The position numbers and the translations under genes are program-made. A DNA stretch of 64,000 nt, taken from NCBI GenBank assembly GCA_965221415.1, contig OZ244887.1, positions 310,001 to 374,000 on the forward strand. Reading direction: 5' to 3'. Each line of letters starts with the position of its first letter. Within the stretch, counting starts at the first letter, position 1. A model generated the notes under the pieces. It had not been told where the DNA came from. It was given only the letters and a program-made list of their open reading frames with translations, and did no database searches. Shown here piece by piece: positions 57,742 through 64,000 of the stretch. Source of the stretch: UBA8337 sp965221415 (GTDB taxonomy: Bacteria; Pseudomonadota; Alphaproteobacteria; RS24).

Positions 57742-58977
57742 TTATGCAAGCGCGGCATAAACCAATTGCTGTAATTGCGGTCGCAACGGATATGTCGCAG
57801 CAGGCATGAGCTGCGTCATCAAGATGACCGTCATGTCCTCAACGGGGTCATTCCAGAATATCGTGCTGGCCAGTCCGCCCCACGAAGTGTTGCCCAATGA
57901 GGTCGGCGCGACCGTAACGCCCGCATCGGTTATCACAGACAAGCCAAGCCCAAAGCCCGTGCCCGGATAGGCGACTTCGGTAAACTCGCCAAAGCCATGT
58001 TCTTCTAATGTACGGTTGTGCGGCAGCTGATTGCAGCCCATTTTGGCGACGGTCGTGCGTCCCAATATGCGCACGCCTTCAGCACTCGTGCCACCACGGC
58101 GCAACATATCGGAAAAACGGAAATAATCTTCCATCGTCGATAGCAATCCACCGCCGCCCGACAAGAACACCCGACCCGGCGCATAAACCGTTTTCTCAGG
58201 GCCATCAACAGCGCGCGTCTCGCGCTTTATCGGGTCAAAACTATAATTGGTCATCAACCGACTGCGCTTGTCATCGGGGATATGAAAAAAAGTGTCCTCC
58301 ATCCCCAAAGGCGCGAGAATATGCTCGCGGAAATAAACATCCAGCGTTTGCCCAGAGATTAACTCGATAATGTGACCCAACACATCGGTGGCAACAGAAT
58401 AATTCCATGCCGTGCCCGGCGAAAACAATAGCGGCATTTCAACCAATTTGTCGCAAAGCTGCGCGGTGTTCATGCTTTCTGAGCGCGCCCCGTTGATTTT
58501 ATGGTTGCGGTAAATCGCATCCACGGGATGTTCCAGCAGAAAATCATACGTCAGCCCCGATTGATGCGTTAACAGGTCGTGTATGGTTATCATGCGCTCA
58601 GGGTCGCGCACCGTGTAGTCTTGCGCCGTGCCATCATCAAACACTTTGACATCTTTAAAACCCGGAATGAACTTGGTAATCGGGTCTTGCAGCATCAGCT
58701 TGCCACGCTCGCAAAGCTGCATAATGGCGACCGAGGTAATGGGCTTGGTCATCGAGTAGATACGAAAAATCGCGCTGTCGTCTAAATCGAACCCTGTATC
58801 AAACGCGCTCTTGCCCTGATGCGAAAGCTGCGCAATCTTGCCGTCGCGCGCAACCAGAATACTCAAGCCAGCAATCTTCTTGCGTTCTAAATAACTCTCA
58901 AAGTAAGACGGCACCGCCTCAAGCCTTTCGCGGTTAAACCCTAATTTCTCACAATCTTCAAAAATATATGCACTCAT
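57742..58977 (-). CDS. serine hydrolase, class C beta-lactamase/esterase fold
   Basis: The 411-residue enzyme has the nucleophile motif S-M-T-K near residue 74 and the second motif Y-S-V (W-N-Y-S-V) near residue 191, typical of EstB-like esterases and penicillin-binding-protein-like hydrolases rather than true beta-lactamases. There is no signal peptide, so it is cytoplasmic. It follows oligopeptidase B with an 11-nt gap in the same direction. Confidence 0.88.
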   Translation of the reverse strand: MSAYIFEDCEKLGFNRERLEAVPSYFESYLERKKIAGLSILVARDGKIAQLSHQGKSAFDTGFDLDDSAIFRIYSMTKPITSVAIMQLCERGKLMLQDPITKFIPGFKDVKVFDDGTAQDYTVRDPERMITIHDLLTHQSGLTYDFLLEHPVDAIYRNHKINGARSESMNTAQLCDKLVEMPLLFSPGTAWNYSVATDVLGHIIELISGQTLDVYFREHILAPLGMEDTFFHIPDDKRSRLMTNYSFDPIKRETRAVDGPEKTVYAPGRVFLSGGGGLLSTMEDYFRFSDMLRRGGTSAEGVRILGRTTVAKMGCNQLPHNRTLEEHGFGEFTEVAYPGTGFGLGLSVITDAGVTVAPTSLGNTSWGGLASTIFWNDPVEDMTVILMTQLMPAATYPLRPQLQQLVYAALA

Positions 58978-58988
58978 ATCCGTCCCCT

Positions 58989-61103
58989 TTATTCTTGTCC
59001 GTGTAACATCAACACGAAAGCATAGACAAAAGCAATTTCGTGTAACTGATTAAATCGTCCCGCTTTGCCACCATGACCTGCGGTCATCTCGGTGCGCAAC
59101 AGCGAGAGGCCATCATCTGTGCGCGTGGCACGCAGACGCGCAATCCATTTGGCTGGCTCCCAATAGGTAACGCGTGGGTCGGTAAGCCCCGCCGTCGCCA
59201 ATATATGCGGATAGGCTTTTGCTTCAATATTCTCGTAAGGCGCATAGCCCGCAATCAATTCATATGCGGGCTTGCTGTCAATCGGATTGCCCCATTCCGG
59301 CCATTCGGGCGGTGTCAGCGGCAGGCTTGCATCGAGCATCGTGGTCAAGACATCGACAAATGGCACATCGGCGACAGCTCCGCAAAATAGCTCGGGCGCA
59401 AGATTAACCGCTGCCCCAACGAGCAAGCCTCCCGCACTGCCGCCATGAATAGTGATATGCTTCTCGCGAGTCCATCCACGGGCGATAAGGTCACGGGCGG
59501 CGGACACGAAATCTTCAAATGTATTTGTTTTCTTAGCCCCGCGCCCTTGCATGAACCAATCATGGCCGCATGCTTTGCCGCCGCGAATATGCGCAATGGC
59601 GAAAATAAATCCACGGTCGACGAGGCTCAGGCGGGTCACCGAAAACGCCGCCGGAATCGTGATGCCATAAGAGCCATACCCATAAAGCAGCACAGGCGCG
59701 CTGCCATCGAGCGGAGTGTCTTTGTGATACAGCACAGAAACGGGAATTTGCGCGCCATCATGCCCCGTGGCGGTAATGCGCCGCGTCACATAATCATGCG
59801 CGTCATGGCCAGTCGGAATGGTCTGGCTTTTGCGCAGAACCTTTTGATGCGTGCCCATATCGTAATCGAATGTTTGCGTCGGCGTGGTCATCGAGGCGTA
59901 GGTAAATCGCAAAATTGCCGTGTTATATTCAGCCATCGGCGCGAGGCTTACATCATAGGCTTCTTCGTCAAAGGCGATGGACTCTGTGGTGTCATCAAGC
60001 GCGATAATGTCGATGCGCGGCAGGGCGTTTTCGCGTTTCAGCACCGCGATATGGTTTGCAAACGGCACGGCATCTAACACGAGGCATCCGGCTTGATGCG
60101 GGTGTAAGACGCGCCAATCTGCGTGCGTCCCCGTAGTCTTAGGAATAGGCGCGGTGACAATCTGAAAATCATCCGCCTTATCCGTCTGGTCATCCCAATT
60201 GGTCACAATGATGAGGCGGTCGCGGGCGGCATCATCGTCAACATCATACTCAATGCCAGTGTGCCGTGCCGCGATGGTAACCGCCGCGTTAAGCGGCATA
60301 TGGGCATCGAGCAAATGCGCTTCGCTGGTTTCGTGGTCATGCGCCGAGATAATCAAAAACCGTCCCGACCGCGTCGGTGCAAGGCCAACAAAAAATCCTG
60401 CATCGGCTTCTTCATAAACGCACATATCTGCCGCTTGCGATGTGCCACACCTATGGCGCATAACGCGGTGCGGGCGGTGGTTTTCATCCATCGCAATGTA
60501 AAACAAATACTGCCCGCACGCCGACCAGCCAAAGCTGCCGCCTGTATCGGTTAATATGTCATCCGTATCGGTAAAGCTCTCAAGGCAGCGCAGTCGAATG
60601 GTGAAATATTCCGACCCCTTATCATCATACGCCCACGCCAAGAAAGCACCGTCTGGCGACGCATCGTGATGGATGATTTTGAAAAAGTCTTTTCCATCGG
60701 CTTCTTTATTGCCGTCAATGACGGTGACCATATCGTCAATCTTGGCATCGCGCGCGCCGCTGCAAATGAGGGGGTGTTCGCCGCCTTCGACATAGCGGCT
60801 TGCCCAACTTCGTGCGCCATCATTGACGGGAACGCTGGCATCATCTTCGAGAATACGCCCGCGCATCTCGTTAAACAGCGTCTCTTGCAGCCCCTTGGTC
60901 GGGGCAAGTACGGCGTCTGTGTAGTCGTTTTCGGCTTCTAAATGCGCACGGATATCGCCATCCAGCGCGTGCGGGTCTTTCATGACGGCCTGCCAATTAT
61001 CATCGCGCAACCATGCGTAAGGGTCGGTGCGAACAATCCCGTGATGCGTGTCGCGATGCGGTTTTTGTGCGGCTTGAGGAGCACCAGAAGGGGTTTTGTG
61101 CAT
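58989..61103 (-). CDS. ptrB: oligopeptidase B (S9 family serine peptidase)
   Basis: The 704-residue protein has an N-terminal beta-propeller (about 70-420) starting after D-P-Y-A-W-L-R-D-D-N-W, and a C-terminal alpha/beta-hydrolase domain with Y-G-S-Y-G near residue 490, the nucleophile motif G-G-S-A-G-G near residue 548 and a final H-G-G-K-A-G-R with the catalytic histidine. It cleaves short peptides after basic residues in the cytoplasm. The ATG overlaps the msrB stop by one base. Confidence 0.93.
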   Translation of the reverse strand: MHKTPSGAPQAAQKPHRDTHHGIVRTDPYAWLRDDNWQAVMKDPHALDGDIRAHLEAENDYTDAVLAPTKGLQETLFNEMRGRILEDDASVPVNDGARSWASRYVEGGEHPLICSGARDAKIDDMVTVIDGNKEADGKDFFKIIHHDASPDGAFLAWAYDDKGSEYFTIRLRCLESFTDTDDILTDTGGSFGWSACGQYLFYIAMDENHRPHRVMRHRCGTSQAADMCVYEEADAGFFVGLAPTRSGRFLIISAHDHETSEAHLLDAHMPLNAAVTIAARHTGIEYDVDDDAARDRLIIVTNWDDQTDKADDFQIVTAPIPKTTGTHADWRVLHPHQAGCLVLDAVPFANHIAVLKRENALPRIDIIALDDTTESIAFDEEAYDVSLAPMAEYNTAILRFTYASMTTPTQTFDYDMGTHQKVLRKSQTIPTGHDAHDYVTRRITATGHDGAQIPVSVLYHKDTPLDGSAPVLLYGYGSYGITIPAAFSVTRLSLVDRGFIFAIAHIRGGKACGHDWFMQGRGAKKTNTFEDFVSAARDLIARGWTREKHITIHGGSAGGLLVGAAVNLAPELFCGAVADVPFVDVLTTMLDASLPLTPPEWPEWGNPIDSKPAYELIAGYAPYENIEAKAYPHILATAGLTDPRVTYWEPAKWIARLRATRTDDGLSLLRTEMTAGHGGKAGRFNQLHEIAFVYAFVLMLHGQE

Positions 61104-61540
61104 TACGCCTCGACCGGATTATTATCCGTATCTTTCAGCACCATCGCCGTGCCGTTCATGCAATAACGCTTGCCCGTTGGAGGCGGGCCATCGGGAAACA
61201 CATGCCCCAGATGGCTCCCGCATCTATTGCAGACGGTTTCGGTGCGTTTCATAAACAGAGTATTGTCAGGGCGGTCTGCCACAGCATCATCTGATACAGG
61301 CTGCCAAAAACTCGGCCAGCCCGTGCCACTGTCATATTTTGTGTCGCTCTTAAACAAGGGTGCATCGCAACAGACGCAGTGGTAAACGCCCTCGACTTTA
61401 GAATCCCAATGCGGGCCCGTAAAAGCGCGCTCCGTACCGGCTTCGCGGGTGACGTGAAACTGCGAATCGGACAGTTGTTCGCGCCACTCCTCGTCTGTTT
61501 TCATGACCGGCCATACGGTGTCATCATTTTTCCGACCCAT
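61103..61540 (-). CDS. msrB: peptide methionine-(R)-S-oxide reductase
   Basis: The 145-residue enzyme has two C-x-x-C zinc pairs (C-V-C-C near residue 57 and C-N-R-C near 106), G-T-G-W-P-S-F near residue 72 and the catalytic cysteine in R-Y-C-M-N near residue 128. It repairs the R form of methionine sulfoxide. It lies 9 nt behind the MaoC gene and overlaps ptrB by one base, so oxidised-protein repair and peptide turnover are cotranscribed. Confidence 0.96.
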   Translation of the reverse strand: MGRKNDDTVWPVMKTDEEWREQLSDSQFHVTREAGTERAFTGPHWDSKVEGVYHCVCCDAPLFKSDTKYDSGTGWPSFWQPVSDDAVADRPDNTLFMKRTETVCNRCGSHLGHVFPDGPPPTGKRYCMNGTAMVLKDTDNNPVEA

Positions 61541-61549
61541 GGATGTCCC

Positions 61550-62002
61550 CTATTCGAATAGTAGTGTCAGGTTTTCAGACACAAGGCACGGTGAATCTGC
61601 GCCTTCGACTTCAACGGTGACTTCGGAGGTGAACAGAATGCCGCCGGCTTTTGGTTCGGCAGATTTCAACACAGAGCGTCCCCGCACTTTCGACCCAACC
61701 GGCACCATAGAAGTAAAGCGCGTTTTGTTTGAGCCGTAATTGATACCGCGTGTGACGCTTTTCACGCCCGAGATTTGCGCCATCAGAACGGGCAGCAAAG
61801 ACAGCGTTAAAAAGCCATGCGCGATAGTGCCCATGCCCAATTCTTTTTGAGTGCGCTCTGCGTCCAGATGAATCCACTGATGGTCACCCGTTGCATCGGC
61901 AAACAAATTGACGCGCTCTTGGTCGATTTCAAACCACTCGCTAACGCCGAGTTCTTCGCCGACCGCGGCGGCATATTCATCTAGATTTTCAAAAACACGC
62001 AT
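61550..62002 (-). CDS. MaoC-like enoyl-CoA hydratase
   Basis: The 150-residue hot-dog protein has the hydratase-2 motif F-A-D-A-T-G-D-H-Q-W-I-H near residue 35, with the catalytic Asp and His, and H-G-F-L-T-L-S near residue 63. The enzyme hydrates 2-enoyl-CoA to the R-3-hydroxy form. AAGGAG lies just upstream. It follows the acyl-CoA synthetase by 18 nt, consistent with an acyl-CoA catabolic operon. Confidence 0.92.
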   Translation of the reverse strand: MRVFENLDEYAAAVGEELGVSEWFEIDQERVNLFADATGDHQWIHLDAERTQKELGMGTIAHGFLTLSLLPVLMAQISGVKSVTRGINYGSNKTRFTSMVPVGSKVRGRSVLKSAEPKAGGILFTSEVTVEVEGADSPCLVSENLTLLFE

Positions 62003-62020
62003 TATTTTCTCCTTATAATA

Positions 62021-63577
62021 TCAGACAATTTTCGAGTCATTATTACCCCAATATCGGTCGCGCACCAAACGCTTGTATAGTTTACCCGTCGGGTGGCGAG
62101 GCAATTCTTGGTCAAAATCAATCGAGCGCGGACATTTAATCGCCGACAAGCTCTCTTTGCAAAACGCAATCAGCTCTTCGCCGAGCGCGTCGCCCGCATC
62201 CGCCCAATTGGCGGGCTGCACAACGGCTTTTACCTCCTCGCCAAAATCTTCATTCGGCACACCAATAACCGCCACATCGGCGACTTTCGGGTGGGTGATG
62301 AGCAGGTTTTCGGTTTCTTGTGGATAGATATTCACCCCGCCGCTGATAATCATGAAAGCCTTGCGGTCGGTGAGATAAAGATAGCCCTCCTCATCAAGCC
62401 GACCGACATCGCCAAGCGTGCTCCAGTTTTTATGCACGGGGTGGCGGCTTTCCGAAGTCTTTTTCGGGTCATTATGATACTCAAAACTTGGCGCATCTTC
62501 TGGCTGTTCGAAATAAATCGAACCCGCTTCGCCAATGGGTAGCTCGTTGCCCTCATCGTCGCAAATATGCAAAATCCCCGTCAGCGCCGTGCCGACCGAG
62601 CCTTTATGCGCCAACCATTCTTCCGAGCTGAGCTGGGTAAAGCCATTGCCTTCACTGCCAGCATAATATTCATAAATAATCGGTCCCCACCACTCAATCA
62701 TCTGCTCTTTGATAGGAATAGGACACGGTGCGGCAGCGTGAATGGCGGTTTGCATACTCGATAAATCATATTTCTGACGCACATCGTCTGGCAGTTTCAG
62801 CATACGCACAAACATCGTCGGTACCCATTGGCTTTTATCGCATTTGTGCTTCTCAATGAGTGCCAACGCAGCCTCGGGGTCGAAGTTTTCCATAATCACG
62901 CATGTGCCACCCAACTGCTGGACGCACATATTATAGCGCAAAGGCGCAGCGTGATAGAGCGGCGCAGGCGAGAGATATTTGCTCCCTTCATTAAAGCCAT
63001 ATAGCAGCCCCACTAAATTGAGCAACGCGTCTTCCGTAGCGATATCCTCACCCGTCAACGCACGGCGAATACCTTTCGGCCGCCCCGTCGTGCCAGATGA
63101 ATAGAGCATATCCATGCCCCGCGTCTCATCCGCGACAGGCTCGGCTGGTTGAGCATCGCGTGACGCCAGATAATCTTCAAAACCCTCCGCCGCATCGCCC
63201 GTCATAAACAAACCGTCCATTTCGGGCAGCAGGTCGCGCAGCTTTATCGCTTCCTCTTTCATATAATCGGAAGTGAACAGAAGTTTTGCGCCGCAATCCC
63301 TGACGATGTAGTCAATCTCTGGTGCTGTCAGGCGCGACGAAACAGCCGTGAAATACAGACCCGCACGTTGCGCCGCCCAGCAAATCTCCAGAAAATATTT
63401 ATTATTATCCATGAAAATGGCAATACCATCGCCGACTTTCAAACCACGCGCCCGCGCCAATTGAGCAATCTGGTTTGAGTAATCATTGAGCTGTTTATAG
63501 GTCACCACCTCATCGGTGGACGCCATGATAAAAGCTGGATGCTCAGGCATTTTTTCTGCAAAATGATACGGATGCAT
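62021..63577 (-). CDS. acyl-CoA synthetase (AMP-forming)
   Basis: The 518-residue enzyme has Y-S-S-G-T-T-G-R-P-K-G near residue 160, E-Y-Y-A-G-S-E-G-N-G near residue 300, Y-L-T-D-R-K-A-F-M-I-I-S-G-G near residue 398 and the C-terminal adenylation lysine in H-P-T-G-K-L-Y-K. The ATG giving M-H-P-Y-H-F has GGGAG upstream; the open frame runs further back without such a site. It faces the enoyl-CoA hydratase divergently and precedes the MaoC gene. Substrate unknown. Confidence 0.9.
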   Translation of the reverse strand: MHPYHFAEKMPEHPAFIMASTDEVVTYKQLNDYSNQIAQLARARGLKVGDGIAIFMDNNKYFLEICWAAQRAGLYFTAVSSRLTAPEIDYIVRDCGAKLLFTSDYMKEEAIKLRDLLPEMDGLFMTGDAAEGFEDYLASRDAQPAEPVADETRGMDMLYSSGTTGRPKGIRRALTGEDIATEDALLNLVGLLYGFNEGSKYLSPAPLYHAAPLRYNMCVQQLGGTCVIMENFDPEAALALIEKHKCDKSQWVPTMFVRMLKLPDDVRQKYDLSSMQTAIHAAAPCPIPIKEQMIEWWGPIIYEYYAGSEGNGFTQLSSEEWLAHKGSVGTALTGILHICDDEGNELPIGEAGSIYFEQPEDAPSFEYHNDPKKTSESRHPVHKNWSTLGDVGRLDEEGYLYLTDRKAFMIISGGVNIYPQETENLLITHPKVADVAVIGVPNEDFGEEVKAVVQPANWADAGDALGEELIAFCKESLSAIKCPRSIDFDQELPRHPTGKLYKRLVRDRYWGNNDSKIV

Positions 63578-63670
63578 TTTTCTCTCCCGAAATGTTCTGT
63601 TGCAGGAATTATAGAGATATGACAGGTTTCGGCAAGCTACGGATGTGAACAAAAGCACGGGGAGACTAAA

Positions 63671-64000
63671 ATGTCTGACTACGAACAGATTACAACTGAA
63701 ATTGATGCTGACGGCATTATGGTTCTAACGCTCAATCGGCCTGAGGCGATGAACGCGTTTACCGCGCGCATGATGCACGAAATCATCGCAGCCTTTGATG
63801 CGGCTGACGCGGACGATAATGTGCGCGCGATTATTGTAACGGGTGAGGGCGAACGCGCCTTTTGTGCTGGTGCGGATTTATCGCAAGGCGACAAAACATT
63901 CGATTATTCTGAACGCTCAGATGGCGGCAGCAAGAAAAATGTCATCAGCGATAGCGGTGATGTCGATTGGTCAAGCGAAGCTATCCGCGATGGCGGCGGC
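63671..64000 (+). CDS. enoyl-CoA hydratase/isomerase, 5' part only
   Basis: The first 110 codons of a crotonase-family gene run off the window end. Visible motifs are L-N-R-P-E-A-M-N-A-F near residue 24 and A-F-C-A-G-A-D-L near residue 68, the oxyanion-hole segment. GGGGAG precedes the ATG by 7 nt. A charged G/S/D-rich insert follows the oxyanion segment at about residues 80-105, unusual for a standard FadB-type hydratase and closer to larger crotonase subgroups. With the divergent synthetase and MaoC genes it forms a fatty-acid catabolic neighbourhood. Confidence 0.92.
   Translation, partial: MSDYEQITTEIDADGIMVLTLNRPEAMNAFTARMMHEIIAAFDAADADDNVRAIIVTGEGERAFCAGADLSQGDKTFDYSERSDGGSKKNVISDSGDVDWSSEAIRDGGG

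Noticed and set aside
59445..60077. 210-codon open frame antisense to oligopeptidase B
   Set aside because: Arises from codon bias of the real gene; no ribosome site and very Arg-rich.
1..64000. CRISPR array, insertion sequence or prophage
   Set aside because: No regularly spaced repeats, transposase, integrase, terminase or capsid motifs were seen.

Overview
This 64 kb window is chromosomal DNA from a free-living alphaproteobacterium with a compact genome, probably an aquatic heterotroph; I cannot place it to genus. The lineage call rests on a set of typically alphaproteobacterial genes found together: TrcR/DUF1013, DUF1192, a COQ9-family protein, an aa3-type cytochrome oxidase subunit IV peptide beside a split transhydrogenase (pntAA/pntAB/pntB), 41-residue cysteine-free L36, cysteine-free L31, and GTG-started S21. 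Packing is extreme. Same-strand genes often overlap by 1-8 nt, and all eleven convergent protein-gene pairs lie within 7 nt of each other or overlap at their stop codons.

Layout. 1-6.45 kb: the 3' end of a tRNA (probably Val), a cold-shock protein, a YghU-type glutathione transferase, then a leftward series of lptD, a one-domain biotin carrier, a carboxyltransferase and a zinc-less MDR oxidoreductase. 6.5-29 kb: a surface-polysaccharide locus. Its core is a rightward 14-gene run from a UDP-HexNAc dehydrogenase to galE. That run carries manC, a Wzx flippase, several glycosyltransferases, two MptE/DUF115-like proteins, an ABC exporter pair and a tightly coupled module (SMP-30 lactonase-like protein, GT2, CMP-sugar-type cytidylyltransferase, 2-hydroxyacid dehydrogenase, SDR). 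It also has a 1043-residue three-domain protein. Around the core are wecA-like and ligase genes, a heptosyltransferase-like gene, gmd-fcl-DUF6165 and a second, divergent gmd paralogue.

29-47 kb: mostly housekeeping. This part holds an MFS transporter, an alpha/beta hydrolase, rpmJ, N-formylglutamate amidohydrolase, coxIV-pntAA-pntAB-pntB, rpsU, coq9, purE-purK, trcR, rpmE, an MsbA-type ABC exporter, the leftward fabI-aroC-thiE-efp-suhB operon and pdxH. 47-64 kb: a cation-efflux protein, an amidase, two acyl-CoA synthetases, an MBL hydrolase, small membrane proteins, tRNA-Gln(TTG) with an AT-rich unrecognised gene beside it, a gamma-carbonic-anhydrase-like protein, a CDP-alcohol phosphotransferase, nitronate monooxygenase-like, beta-lactamase-like and oligopeptidase B genes, msrB, a MaoC hydratase and the start of an enoyl-CoA hydratase cut by the window end.

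How it fits together. manC, gmd and fcl give GDP-mannose to GDP-L-fucose; the UDP-HexNAc dehydrogenase and GalE supply uronic-acid and galactose donors; the cytidylyltransferase module probably supplies a CMP-activated acidic sugar whose identity I cannot read. WecA would start chains on undecaprenyl phosphate, with Wzx and/or the ABC transporter for export and the ligase-like protein and LptD for the final surface steps. The strongest candidates for something undescribed are the lactonase/cytidylyltransferase/dehydrogenase/SDR module and the adjacent DUF115-GT2-FkbM fusion. No CRISPR array, insertion sequence, prophage or complete defence island was seen.
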